NCBI GenBank assembly: GCA_025057315.1
Contig: JANWXW010000038.1
Span: forward strand, 1-47,643
From: Myxococcota bacterium
GTDB taxonomy: Bacteria > Myxococcota_A > Polyangia > Palsa-1104 > JAEUJZ01
DNA: 47,643 bases
Direction: 5' to 3'
The translations under genes were made by a program, and so were the position numbers. Of this stretch, positions 26,095 to 34,319 are shown one piece after another (within the stretch, counting starts at the first letter, position 1; each line of letters starts with the position of its first letter). The notes beneath the pieces are model-generated. The model was not told where the DNA came from and searched no databases. It saw nothing but the letters and a program-made list of their open reading frames with translations.

Positions 26095-27867
26095 ATGCAC
26101 GGCAAGACCCAAGGAATTTTCAGCGGTTGGGTCATTGTTTGGCTGGTCGGATGGGGATCCCTCGCCGGCTGTGGAGCAGGCGTCGGGGATGCCTGTCAGG
26201 CGGCAGAGGACTGCCCGGGGAGCCTGTGCCTGATGCCCCGCGATGGGTTCCCCAATGGGTACTGCTCGGCCGACTGCACGGCTGGCAGCTGTGGCCCCGG
26301 ACAGGACTGCCGTCTCGTAGGGGAGCGGGCCGCCTGCTTGCTGCGATGCACGGATGCCAGTGCCTGCCGGCCAGGATACCAGTGCTACCAGGGGGTGTGC
26401 CAGCCCGCCTGCCGTGATGATGCCTCCTGCGGCAACCGCGGCTATGTATGCCAGGCTGGAACGTGCGTGGAACGTCCCGGCGCCAAGCTCGGGGCACCCT
26501 GCGCAGCCGATGAGGAATGCTCCTCCACCGCCTGCATCGGTGGGCGCTGCGTGCAGCTGTGCGAACGGGAGGCCGCGTGCCCGGAGGGGCAAACCTGCAC
26601 CCTCGACCGCACCGCCGAGGAACTGCGGGGCTACTGCGTGGCCCGCAGGGGCACCAGCCCGCCTCTGACGTCCTGCCGCAGCGATGCCGGGTGCGACCGG
26701 GGCAGCTGCCTGATGGGCGTGTGCCTGACCCTGTGCCAAACCCCCGGTGAATGCGGCGGGGGGCGGACCTGCGGCCGGCTGCCGGCGCCGCTGGAGAGGC
26801 TGCCCTTGACCGAGTGGCCCGAACTGCGCGCCTGCCTGCCACGGAACCAGAACCTTACAACTGACATCAGCGAAGACCAGCCCCTGCTTGTGCCGGACAC
26901 CGCCCGGTCGGTGCTGCTCTTTATGTCAGCGGACAACTACGACGAGCAGACAGTCGTGGGCCTGCGCTCGTTCCGGACTGCCACGGGGCGTTTTCTGTTC
27001 CAGTTGTGGAACGAAAACGACCCAGCGGGCTACTTCCGCAACCCCATCCGCCACTACCCGGATGTCGGCTGCTCCTCCTTCTTGTTCTCGTCCAGTCCCC
27101 AGCGCGCCCCGGTGCGCATGGGGCCGTATCCCTTCCGTATCATCGCCCAAGATGTGCGCGGCATTCCGGAGCACGCCCGCGTGCAGGCGATTTACAAGCT
27201 ATTTGATGCTCCCATCCAGAGGGGGCGCATGGCGCTCCGCATCCACATCACGAACCTAAGTGGCCTGCCGAGCGGATGCCGGTACCGCGACCTGCGTGCG
27301 AGCAACGCAGAGCAGATGCTGGGGCCCATCCTACAACGGGTCAAAGAGATCTTTGCCCAGAGCACAGTTGGCATCCAGCTCGCCCCCATCTCCTTTGTGG
27401 ACAGCAGCGCCCCGAGCTCGGTGAATGTGAACACGCCAGGCAGCCTGGGGAATGTGCTCCGCACGGCGTCCATGGACACCGCCGGGGGTGCGGATCTGAT
27501 CCTGTTGCGGTCCATCTCTCCCCATGGTGTGCTCGGCATCGCGGGTGGCATCCCTGGCTCTCCCGGGATCAAGGGCACGCCCCACACAGGGGCTGTGGTG
27601 TCCATGCTGCCGCTGTGCCTGGGGCAGTTCAGCCAGGAAGCATTCGCCGTGACGATGGCCCATGAGATGGGCCACACGCTGGGGCTGTCGCACAACCGGG
27701 AGCAGAACGGCCAGAGCGACCCCTTGGGCGACGGCAACGGCCGCTCTGAATCCTACCTGCAGGATACCGCCAACTTGATGTACTGGGCGGAAGGGGCCAA
27801 CCCCGGCTCCCTGCTCACCGCCGAGCAGGGCGAGGTGATCCGCCACATGCCACAGGTGCAGCCATGA
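26095..27867 (+). CDS. Cys-rich lipoprotein with C-terminal metzincin protease domain
   Basis: The 590-residue product has a signal ending LVGWGSLAG then Cys, indicating a lipoprotein. Residues about 28-235 are Cys-rich modules of the form C-x-A-x-D-C-P-G-S-x-C. The C-terminal half has the metzincin zinc site HEMGHTLGLSH (H523, E524, H527, H533), followed about 30 residues later by NLMYW, the expected Met-turn. This makes it a probable secreted or surface-anchored zinc metalloprotease, perhaps activated by a Cys switch. The substrate is unknown. Its stop overlaps the start of a HEAT-repeat protein by four bases, so the two are translationally coupled. Confidence 0.88.
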   Translation: MHGKTQGIFSGWVIVWLVGWGSLAGCGAGVGDACQAAEDCPGSLCLMPRDGFPNGYCSADCTAGSCGPGQDCRLVGERAACLLRCTDASACRPGYQCYQGVCQPACRDDASCGNRGYVCQAGTCVERPGAKLGAPCAADEECSSTACIGGRCVQLCEREAACPEGQTCTLDRTAEELRGYCVARRGTSPPLTSCRSDAGCDRGSCLMGVCLTLCQTPGECGGGRTCGRLPAPLERLPLTEWPELRACLPRNQNLTTDISEDQPLLVPDTARSVLLFMSADNYDEQTVVGLRSFRTATGRFLFQLWNENDPAGYFRNPIRHYPDVGCSSFLFSSSPQRAPVRMGPYPFRIIAQDVRGIPEHARVQAIYKLFDAPIQRGRMALRIHITNLSGLPSGCRYRDLRASNAEQMLGPILQRVKEIFAQSTVGIQLAPISFVDSSAPSSVNVNTPGSLGNVLRTASMDTAGGADLILLRSISPHGVLGIAGGIPGSPGIKGTPHTGAVVSMLPLCLGQFSQEAFAVTMAHEMGHTLGLSHNREQNGQSDPLGDGNGRSESYLQDTANLMYWAEGANPGSLLTAEQGEVIRHMPQVQP

Positions 27868-28433
27868 TGACGTCCCACTCCTTGTCCGCCGCGCTCCTTT
27901 TGGCCGTGGGCCTCGCGCTGCCGGTCTCGGCCGCTCCCCCAGAGGTGCCTGCCGAACTGCGCGCTGCCGTCGAAGCGCTGCTCATGGGCTACGAGCCTGC
28001 AGACCCGGGACCGGCTCTGCGGCGTCTGGGGCCGCAGGCGGCCGATGCGCTCGTCCAGCTCGCCCAGGACCCATCGGTGCCACCCCTGCGTCGTCTGCGT
28101 GCCATCGAGGCGCTTGGCTACGTGCCCACCCCGAGCGGCCTGCAGTTTCTGCGGCAGCTCGTTGCCCAGCGCCGCGACGCCCGCGATCCGGTGGGCATCT
28201 ACGAGCTGGCCGCGGCAGCGCGGGCGCTGGGCGGACACGGCGCCTCCCAGGTGTCGGAGCTGATTCCGCTGCTCGACCATGACAGCGCCGACGTCCGCGA
28301 AGGGGCTGCGGCCGCGCTCGGTGCGGTGCGCACCCTGCCCCTGGATGCCAGGCGGGCCCTGGAACGTCGCCTGCAGCGCGAACGGGATGGCGGGGTGCGC
28401 GCCACCCTGGCCCGGGCCCTCAGGCCCAAGTGA
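27864..28433 (+). CDS. Secreted HEAT-repeat protein
   Basis: The 189-residue product has a cleavable signal peptide (about residues 1-24, SAALLLAVGLALPVSAA). The rest is helical HEAT/Armadillo-type repeats, for example LRRLRAIEALGYVPTPSGL and HDSADVREGAAAALGAVRTL. Such repeats bind proteins. Because the start (ATG at 27864) overlaps the stop of the metalloprotease lipoprotein, it may be that protein's periplasmic partner or inhibitor. That is context only. Bases 28434-28517 hold an imperfect hairpin (28500-28522) that could end transcription from either side. Confidence 0.82.
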   Translation: MMTSHSLSAALLLAVGLALPVSAAPPEVPAELRAAVEALLMGYEPADPGPALRRLGPQAADALVQLAQDPSVPPLRRLRAIEALGYVPTPSGLQFLRQLVAQRRDARDPVGIYELAAAARALGGHGASQVSELIPLLDHDSADVREGAAAALGAVRTLPLDARRALERRLQRERDGGVRATLARALRPK

Positions 28434-28517
28434 GAAAGGACCCCAACGGCCCTGCCGGATGGAGGGGGGGGAGGGGGCAGGGACGAGGGGCGGTGCTGGG
28501 ATGACGGGTTTGGGATG

Positions 28518-30446
28518 TCATCTTCCCAAAGGCGCCGAGCACCCGGTAGCCCATGGAGAGCGAGCGCTACAATAAGATACGCCCAACTCGCCGACGTTGC
28601 TGGCGGCCTGGGGCACCGCGTGCAGCATGGGGTAGGCCGCAGTCAGCGACTGCGCCACCCGATTGCCTACCCCCTCCACGAAGGTGCGCATCGCCGGGCC
28701 GACCGGCGCGCCCAGCGGCACCTCCGCCCCCGGATCCGCCCCCTTCATGGCCGCAGCAGCACCGGCCAGCATGTCGCGCGCCGCGCGGGCGATGGTCTCC
28801 AACTCGCCCCGGGACATCCAGCCGCCCTCGCCGGTTAGGTAGACCTGGGCCTGGTAGGACGCCAAAGCCGACAGCGCCCGGTACAGCCCCGCCGGGTCGG
28901 TCTGTACTGACCACAGCCCAGGCAAGGCCCCGCGCTGCGCCAGGCCCACGGCCATGGCCACCCGTTCCGACGGCACATGGACCACCAAGTTGCCATCGGT
29001 AAAGCTTGGGCCAAACCAGCGCAGCTCCACGCGCAGCCGGCCAATCTCCAGGTCGCGTCCCTCCCCGGCAATGATGTCAGTCGGCTGCGCCACACTGGGG
29101 TTGCGCCGGTCGCGCAGGTCGCGGGCTGTGTTCTCATGGGCATAAATGCGCACGCCGGCCAGGCTTCCATCGCATACCACAGCGGCGTTGGCGATGTGGT
29201 CGTTGTGACTGTGGGTGTAAATGATATGCCCCACGCGCCGCCCGGGGAGATTGGCCCGCAGCAGCTGACGGAGCCAGGCGGCGTGCTCGCCCAGCGGGTT
29301 GACCAGCACGAGCGCCTCACGGGCCACAGGGTCGGGGTCCAGCACCAAGCTTCCATAAGGCCCCACCTGCGCATAATAGGCCGAGGGCCCCACGCGCTGC
29401 AGGCTCATGGGGGGGGGCGTCCCCTCTGTAGACAGGGGCACGACGGGCTCTGCCGACTCGCCACGCAGGAACACATAGGCGAAGTTGAAGCCGTTGGCAC
29501 CCCAGCGATCGAAGCCGATGCGGCTGCCATAGTAGGGCCGCAGCGCTTCCACCACCTCCTGGACCGGCAGCTGGGGCAACACCTTGAGCAGGGGCGCGCC
29601 CTCCAGTGCCTCCTCTCGTGAGAGGCGAATGGAAGTCCGGGCCAGGGACGCCCGCGCCTGCGAGATGTAGCTGGTCCAAAATGCCAGCGTCTGGCTGACA
29701 TCGTCATGACTGGCCGGCGGACCATGGCCGACCACCAGATGCCGGAAGGGCAACCGGTCGAGCTCGGCCAGCGTGCGCAGCACCCCCTGCGGTGACATGG
29801 CGGCCAGGATCGTGCCAGGGGCGGTGTCTGCCATCAGCACATCGGCCAACATGGCCACCTTTTCATCGGGAAGATAAATAAACAAATTTCCGCTCGATTT
29901 CGTCGGGCCAAAGTAATATAGGGCAATGCGCCGCCCTAGCAGCGTCAGTACCGTAGGCGTACCGCTGCCGTCGCTGTTCACGTCTAGCACGTCGGTTACC
30001 GGAAGCACGCCCTCACCGGACCCGCGCATGGCCATTGCCACCACAGCCTGCCGCTGCGCATACACGCGTACCCCCGGCGCAAGCGGTAGCCGATCCGCCC
30101 CGGCGATGTGGTCTACGTCTCCGTGGCTGTAGATGATATGTCGTACCAACAGTCCAGGCGCACGGTCGCGGATGGCGCGCTCCAGGCACGCCGCCTCGTT
30201 GCCCAGCGGATCGAAAGCTACTACACCGCCCTTGCCCACGACAAACATGGTCGAGTAGAGCCCACGGCGGAACGAGTAGACGCCATCTGCTAGACGGCGT
30301 GTCTCGCTCTCGCTGCACTGCTCAACGGTCGGCGGCGGCTCTGGCTCGTCCGGTTGCCCCCCCGGCCCGGTTGGCCCGCACGCCGTGGCCAGGATCCCCC
30401 CCAGAAGCGCTGCTAGCATTGCTACCTTGCGGGTCGGTGGCTGCAT
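28518..30446 (-). CDS. Lipoprotein with two metallo-beta-lactamase-fold domains
   Basis: The 642-residue product starts MQPPTRKVAMLAALLGGILA and has a lipobox before Cys23. GGAGG lies six bases before the ATG at 30446, deciding the start over an upstream in-frame ATG. Two MBL-fold domains lie in tandem. The first carries SHGDVDHIAGAD, with Asp where the second His of HxHxDH is usual, and a later GHG. The second carries THSHNDHIAN, the full motif. Both have the ALVLVNPLG-like or VVAFDPLG-like strand before the metal site. Enzymes of this fold hydrolyse esters, lactones, phosphodiesters or sulfates; the substrate is unknown. It would sit at the outer membrane or periplasm. Confidence 0.85.
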   Translation of the reverse strand: MQPPTRKVAMLAALLGGILATACGPTGPGGQPDEPEPPPTVEQCSESETRRLADGVYSFRRGLYSTMFVVGKGGVVAFDPLGNEAACLERAIRDRAPGLLVRHIIYSHGDVDHIAGADRLPLAPGVRVYAQRQAVVAMAMRGSGEGVLPVTDVLDVNSDGSGTPTVLTLLGRRIALYYFGPTKSSGNLFIYLPDEKVAMLADVLMADTAPGTILAAMSPQGVLRTLAELDRLPFRHLVVGHGPPASHDDVSQTLAFWTSYISQARASLARTSIRLSREEALEGAPLLKVLPQLPVQEVVEALRPYYGSRIGFDRWGANGFNFAYVFLRGESAEPVVPLSTEGTPPPMSLQRVGPSAYYAQVGPYGSLVLDPDPVAREALVLVNPLGEHAAWLRQLLRANLPGRRVGHIIYTHSHNDHIANAAVVCDGSLAGVRIYAHENTARDLRDRRNPSVAQPTDIIAGEGRDLEIGRLRVELRWFGPSFTDGNLVVHVPSERVAMAVGLAQRGALPGLWSVQTDPAGLYRALSALASYQAQVYLTGEGGWMSRGELETIARAARDMLAGAAAAMKGADPGAEVPLGAPVGPAMRTFVEGVGNRVAQSLTAAYPMLHAVPQAASNVGELGVSYCSARSPWATGCSAPLGR

Positions 30447-30513
30447 CGCTTCCCTCCTCAAGGCATCCATCTGCAAGCAACCATGACGGGATGTTGAGCA
30501 TCCTTATACTAGC

Positions 30514-30543
30514 AGTGTACTTGCTTGTGCGCCGAGGCGCCAA
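30514..30543 (-). promoter_or_regulatory. Promoter of the MBL-fold lipoprotein
   Basis: Minus-strand TTGGCG (30543-30538), an 18-base spacer and TACACT (30519-30514). The leader would be about 60 bases and ends with a strong GGAGG. Confidence 0.4.
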
Positions 30544-30589
30544 GATTCTCCCAGGAGGGAGGCACCGATTCTTTATGGCATTAGCGTCT

Positions 30590-30618
30590 CCGTGTCCCCC
30601 CGGCTGGGGTGGGCACGG
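30590..30618 (-). terminator. Possible terminator hairpin after the small barrel gene
   Basis: CCGTGTCCCCC and GGGGTGGGCACGG form a GC-rich stem with one mismatch and one wobble pair, just beyond the stop at 30627. There is no U tract. Confidence 0.35.
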
Positions 30619-30626
30619 GGGGCTGC

Positions 30627-31259
30627 CTACAGGCGCAGCCCCAGGCTCAGGCTCAGCGCCATGGTAGACCGGGGCAGGGCGCCCCGATCGGGTGGGTGCC
30701 CACTCAGATCCAGCCGCAGCCACAGGCTCAGGGCGCGCAGCAGGGTGGCTGTGCTGCGCGGCAGCCAGTCGACACCACAGCGCAGAAACCCCCCGGCCAG
30801 CAGAGACACCCCCGCGGGGGGCACGGGCTCGGGTCCAGCGGGACCAGGCGGTGTCCCCCGCCAGATTCGCCCCATCGAGACGCCCGCTCCGATGCGCACC
30901 AGGTCGGAGAGGCGCAGTTGCCCCCCCAGCTGAGCACTGGCCTCTAGGTAGGGCAGGGATGAGACGCCTGCATCCTGGCCGCTGCTTGTGCCATACATGG
31001 CGCGGGCACCCGCGACAACCCCATACCCACCACCAAACTCCAGCCCCATGTTGACCTCGCCTCCGGCGCCGAGGGCAGAGAAGCCGTCGTGCTGCGGGTC
31101 CACCCACCCAGCGCGCCAGCCAACCTGGGCACCCACATCCACCAGCAGATGATCCAGGACCCACCGGCTGGGCGGGGCCGCGTGGGCGGGCCAGGGAAGC
31201 AGCACAAGCAGCAAGGCCCAGGGTGGACTCGCCAGACGCCTGGATAGCTCCGTCGGCAC
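30627..31259 (-). CDS. Small outer-membrane barrel-like protein
   Basis: The 210-residue product has a signal peptide ending PAHA. Amphipathic strands follow, such as VDVGAQVGWRAGW, VNMGLEFGGGYGVVAGARA and MALSLSLGLRL at the C-terminus, fitting an 8-10 strand barrel. I do not recognise the family. The start is GTG at 31259, immediately after the stop of the lipoprotein gene at 31260, so translation is coupled. The two probably work together in the outer membrane. Confidence 0.7.
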   Translation of the reverse strand: MPTELSRRLASPPWALLLVLLPWPAHAAPPSRWVLDHLLVDVGAQVGWRAGWVDPQHDGFSALGAGGEVNMGLEFGGGYGVVAGARAMYGTSSGQDAGVSSLPYLEASAQLGGQLRLSDLVRIGAGVSMGRIWRGTPPGPAGPEPVPPAGVSLLAGGFLRCGVDWLPRSTATLLRALSLWLRLDLSGHPPDRGALPRSTMALSLSLGLRL

Positions 31260-32006
31260 CTAGGGCTCCTCGGCGCTGGGTCCAGTGCAGCGCGGCGCAT
31301 CGGGCGGGAAGCGAGGGACGAACCGATAGACGTGCAGCACAAGTTCCAGATTAAAGTCAGTTATCTGAGCGTCTGCCGGACGCTCGGTATAAAAACGCAG
31401 CCCCTGCACGCGGGTCGACCCACAGGGGTCGTGCTTGCCTTTGGGGACCCGCGAGAGCACGGCGAGGGCATTGCGCGCTTCATCCCCGGTGCAGGGCTCG
31501 CTGCCGCTGGCACAGCGGAAGGCGAAGGTTCGGTACCATCGGGAAAAGCGCGGGCTGTATTCGCTGATGCGCAGGCGGGGTTCCACGCCCTGCAACGGGT
31601 CGTGTGCCTGCACATGATAGCGCACCCGGTGCCTACCCGGCGGCAGGTCCAGGTAGATGCAGCCCGGCTCGGCAGAGGTCGTATCCTTGCTGAAGGTCCC
31701 GATGCCCTCAACGGTGATCTTCATCTGGTCCAGGCCGCGGCCGGTGCGCAGCTCGAAACGCTTCAGGCCCTCGGGCGGCGGCGCCCGCTCGACATCCTCC
31801 GCGGCGTCCTGACCCCGGCCGTACTCGTCGATGGGACGGCAACGGCAGCGCCCGGGCGACTCGCAGCGATGGCCCACGCCAGGCAGGGGGGAGCTCAGCT
31901 CAGCCACCGGGGGTGCCTCGGGCGCACGGGTCAGGCTGCTCGGCCCTGTGGCCGCGCAGGCCAGCAGCACCAGAGAGGACAGCAGGGATGCCAGGGCGCG
32001 CACCAT
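31260..32006 (-). CDS. Hypothetical lipoprotein
   Basis: The 248-residue product starts MVRALASLLSSLVLLA and has Cys17 as the lipidation site. The body is mixed beta, with ITVEGIGTFSKDTTSAEPG and LDLPPGRHRVRYHVQAHD, which suggests an immunoglobulin- or PEGA-like fold. About eight Cys residues could form disulfides. No family is recognised. A TAGGCT box lies six bases before the ATG. The gene directly abuts the small barrel gene downstream. Confidence 0.78.
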   Translation of the reverse strand: MVRALASLLSSLVLLACAATGPSSLTRAPEAPPVAELSSPLPGVGHRCESPGRCRCRPIDEYGRGQDAAEDVERAPPPEGLKRFELRTGRGLDQMKITVEGIGTFSKDTTSAEPGCIYLDLPPGRHRVRYHVQAHDPLQGVEPRLRISEYSPRFSRWYRTFAFRCASGSEPCTGDEARNALAVLSRVPKGKHDPCGSTRVQGLRFYTERPADAQITDFNLELVLHVYRFVPRFPPDAPRCTGPSAEEP

Positions 32007-32012
32007 GGCTCC

Positions 32013-32041
32013 AGCCTAGCAGAGACAGGGAGGGGTGTTGA
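32013..32041 (-). promoter_or_regulatory. Promoter of the lipoprotein/barrel pair
   Basis: Minus-strand TCAACA (32041-32036), a 17-base spacer and TAGGCT (32018-32013), six bases before the ATG at 32006. The position suggests a leaderless mRNA. Confidence 0.4.
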
Positions 32042-32057
32042 CAGGTAGCGTGTCTAA

Positions 32058-32092
32058 GCCAAAGTGAACTTGCCAATGCTTACCGCTTTGGC
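32058..32092 (+). promoter_or_regulatory. Inverted repeat upstream of the BamD-like gene
   Basis: GCCAAAG (32058-32064) and CTTTGGC (32086-32092) form a perfect 7-bp inverted repeat 21 bases apart. AAAGTGAA also occurs twice here (32061, 32095). It could be an operator or an mRNA hairpin before the ATG at 32106. Confidence 0.4.
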
Positions 32093-32105
32093 GAAAGTGA
32101 AGCGA

Positions 32106-32984
32106 ATGCCTGCTCTGGTTCGTAGGGTGCTGCCGTGTCTTGTGCTGTGTGGCTGCAGCTCGTTTATCGAGAACATTCGTCCGGTCATCTACGGCAAGAC
32201 CGCAGAGGAAAACTACCGCCGCGGCCTGCGCGCCCTGCGCGGCGAGAGCTACCAGGATGCGGCCAAGTACTTCCAATATGTGCGGCAGAACTGGGGGTTT
32301 TCCAAGTGGGCCACCCTGAGCGAACTGGGCCTGGCCGATGCGGCCATGGGCCGCCAATCCTACATTGAGGCCATCGACGGCTACAAGGGATTCATCCGCA
32401 GCCACCCCTCTCACGAGAAGACGCTGGACGGCTACTGCGCATTCAAGATCGGCGAAGCGTACTACAAGCAAATCCCCAGCGACTTCTTCCTCCTTCCTCC
32501 CTCGTACGAGAAGGACCAGGGCCCCGTGCACGATGCCATGCGCGAGCTGGCCTCGTTCCTGGACGAGCATGGCAAGAGCCCATATGCCCCCCAGGCGCGA
32601 AAGCTATATGCCGACGTGCTCCGACGGCTCGCGGACCACGAGCTGTATGTGGCCCGCTACTACTTGGGGCAAAACAAGCCTCAGGCCGCCATTTGGCGTC
32701 TGGAGTACGTGGTCAACCACTACCCGGGGGCGCGTCGCGAGCCCGAGGTGCTCCTGCTGCTCGGCCAAGTGTACCTGAAGCAGAACAAGCCCTTCGAGGC
32801 CCGCGACACCTTCCGCCGCCTGCGCATCGAACATCCCCACGACTTCCGTGCAGCCCAGGCCCAGCTGTATCTGGACTACATCGCGCGGCGCTACCCGAAC
32901 CTGCCCGCGCCCCAGCCGCTCCCACCGCGCCGCATCGAACCGCTGCGGCCGGCCCTGGAGCCGGAGGAGGAGCCGGCGGGCTAG
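32106..32984 (+). CDS. BamD-like TPR lipoprotein
   Basis: The 292-residue product starts MPALVRRVLPCLVLCG and then Cys, a lipoprotein signal, so this ATG is preferred over one 42 bases upstream. It carries five TPR-like repeats, with AEENYRRGLRALRGESYQDA, WATLSELGLADAAMGR, APQARKLYADVLRRLADHEL and VARYYLGQNKPQAAIWRLEY. The spacing and the later EPEVLLLLGQVYLKQNK match BamD/YfiO, the essential lipoprotein of the outer-membrane beta-barrel assembly machine. Other Bam genes are not adjacent, so a BamD paralogue is possible. A TPR gene follows 13 bases downstream. Confidence 0.85.
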   Translation: MPALVRRVLPCLVLCGCSSFIENIRPVIYGKTAEENYRRGLRALRGESYQDAAKYFQYVRQNWGFSKWATLSELGLADAAMGRQSYIEAIDGYKGFIRSHPSHEKTLDGYCAFKIGEAYYKQIPSDFFLLPPSYEKDQGPVHDAMRELASFLDEHGKSPYAPQARKLYADVLRRLADHELYVARYYLGQNKPQAAIWRLEYVVNHYPGARREPEVLLLLGQVYLKQNKPFEARDTFRRLRIEHPHDFRAAQAQLYLDYIARRYPNLPAPQPLPPRRIEPLRPALEPEEEPAG

Positions 32985-32997
32985 CCGGCCGCAACGC

Positions 32998-33714
32998 ATG
33001 CCCATCGAACCGCAGCTCCGTCAGTTGATTACCCTGGCGCGAGATGCCTATCAGCGCCGGGAATATGAGCGGGCCGAGCCCCTGCTGTGCGAGATCATTG
33101 CCCAGCATCCAGGCTCCGCCGAAACCTTCAACATGCTCGGTGTGATCTATCATCACCACGGCCGTCTCGACGAGGCCCGGCAGATGTTCGAGCAGGCCCT
33201 GCACCTTAACCCCAGCTACACCGAGGCAGCGCTTAACCTGGCCGTGGTGCTAAGCGACACCAGCCACTACGGTGAGGCCGAGGCAGTATACCGCAAGACC
33301 CTACGTCGCGCCGAGGCAGAACCGCGGCAACTCGATCAGTTTGCTCGGGGAAAACTGGCGAACCTCCATGCCGCCACAGCCGAGGCCTATCGCGAGGCTG
33401 GAATGTATGAGGAGGCGGAGGCCGAATACCGCAAGGCGCTCGGGCTGTGCCCCGGCTTCATGGACCTGCACTGCGAGCTGGCCATGATGCTGTCCGAGAG
33501 AGGCGATCGGGAGGGGGCCGTGCGCGTCTGCCGCGAGGCCTTGCTGCACAACCCGCGCTATGTCCAGGCCCACATCCAGCTCGGGGCCGAGCTGTACGCC
33601 CTCGGCCGTCGGGAGGAGGCCCGGGCTGCCTGGGAGCAGGCCCTGGCCATCGAGCCAGGCAACCGCCGGGTGCGCGTCTACCTCAACCTGGTGACACCAG
33701 AACGCCAAAGTTGA
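32998..33714 (+). CDS. Cytoplasmic TPR protein
   Basis: The 238-residue protein is a chain of about five TPRs. ETFNMLGVIYHHHGRLDEAR, then YTEAALNLAVVLSDTSHYGE, a longer unit with AEAYREAGMYEEAEAEYRKA and YVQAHIQLGAELYALGRREE are clear. No signal peptide is seen. The ATG at 32998 (MPIEPQLRQL) is 13 bases after the BamD-like stop and has a poor ribosome binding site, so it probably depends on upstream translation. Its role is probably a scaffold; partners are unknown. Confidence 0.82.
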   Translation: MPIEPQLRQLITLARDAYQRREYERAEPLLCEIIAQHPGSAETFNMLGVIYHHHGRLDEARQMFEQALHLNPSYTEAALNLAVVLSDTSHYGEAEAVYRKTLRRAEAEPRQLDQFARGKLANLHAATAEAYREAGMYEEAEAEYRKALGLCPGFMDLHCELAMMLSERGDREGAVRVCREALLHNPRYVQAHIQLGAELYALGRREEARAAWEQALAIEPGNRRVRVYLNLVTPERQS

Positions 33715-33888
33715 CCTGGCGCAAGATGCCGGAGGCCAGCTTCCACCTCCGGCCATCGAGCCCCCGGCGAGCACCGAGCGCCAGGAGAGTAAGTAGCTCA
33801 GGCCTCCAGTCTCACTGCATGCATCCCAGCACGCGGCGGACCCAGGGCCGGCTCAGGTGGATGGCTCCTTCGAGGAAGTCTGCCCGAG

Positions 33889-34176
33889 GTGGTCCGGACC
33901 GAGCAGGGCACCCTGTTTGCCACCGACCAGGATATGGAGATCGGCCCTGGTCAGAGCCAGTTCTTGGAGAAGGTCAGTCGGCTCCAGCCAGCGCTGACCA
34001 TCGGGGCTGCCAGCGGCCATTTCCACGGCCGTGGCACCCCCTTGCCCATCGTCGCGGCTGGCGGCCTCTCTGGCGTGGAGGTGGTGCGTTTGCCCGCTGC
34101 TGCCAGGATGATGCGGCAGGGCGGTGCCTGTGCCGCTGCGGGTGCCAAGCCGGCTACGCCCTCGATCGTCGTCTGA
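33889..34176 (+). pseudogene. Possible gene remnant
   Basis: This 95-codon plus-strand frame reads VVRTEQGTLFATDQDMEIG, later SGHFHGRGTPLPIVAAGG. Codon third positions are mostly G/C, unlike the other frames here. There is no ribosome binding site and no recognisable family. It ends a few bases before the dispersed repeat at 34182. It may be the degraded end of a transferred gene, or chance. Confidence 0.25.
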
Positions 34177-34181
34177 GCCGG

Positions 34182-34199
34182 CAAGAAGAGGGGACATTC
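34182..34199 (+). repeat. Dispersed 18-bp repeat, copy 2
   Basis: CAAGAAGAGGGGACATTC differs from bases 13-30 at one position. It lies in the gene-poor patch and is not flanked here by promoter boxes. Confidence 0.5.
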
Positions 34200-34283
34200 A
34201 CGAGGGTGAGCAACGTGCGGATCGCGAGCGCATGGTTGTCCCACCGTCGGGCAAGGGGCCGGTCCCGTGACAGAGAGCAGGCT

Positions 34284-34312
34284 TTGACAACGCACCAATC
34301 TCGCGCTATCTG
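34284..34312 (+). promoter_or_regulatory. Promoter of the small acidic protein
   Basis: A perfect TTGACA (34284-34289), a 17-base spacer and TATCTG (34307-34312), seven bases before the ATG at 34320. No ribosome binding site is present, consistent with a leaderless transcript. Confidence 0.5.
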
Positions 34313-34319
34313 CTCTCAT

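Larger units (their letters stand above)
33715..34319. other. 605-base region without a confident gene
   Basis: Between the TPR gene and the acidic protein gene no ORF has both a good start and a recognisable product. A plus-strand open stretch at about 33889-34176 has gene-like third-position G/C and is listed separately. A dispersed repeat lies at 34182-34199 and a promoter at 34284-34312. Confidence 0.5.

Noticed and set aside
25055..26233. 392-codon plus-strand open frame opposite the barrel and TonB-like genes
   Set aside because: It crosses two opposite genes and a divergent promoter, and has no recognisable product.
33853..34197. Minus-strand 114-codon frame beginning inside the dispersed repeat
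   Set aside because: Third codon positions are clearly less G/C-rich than in real genes here, and no ribosome binding site or family was seen.
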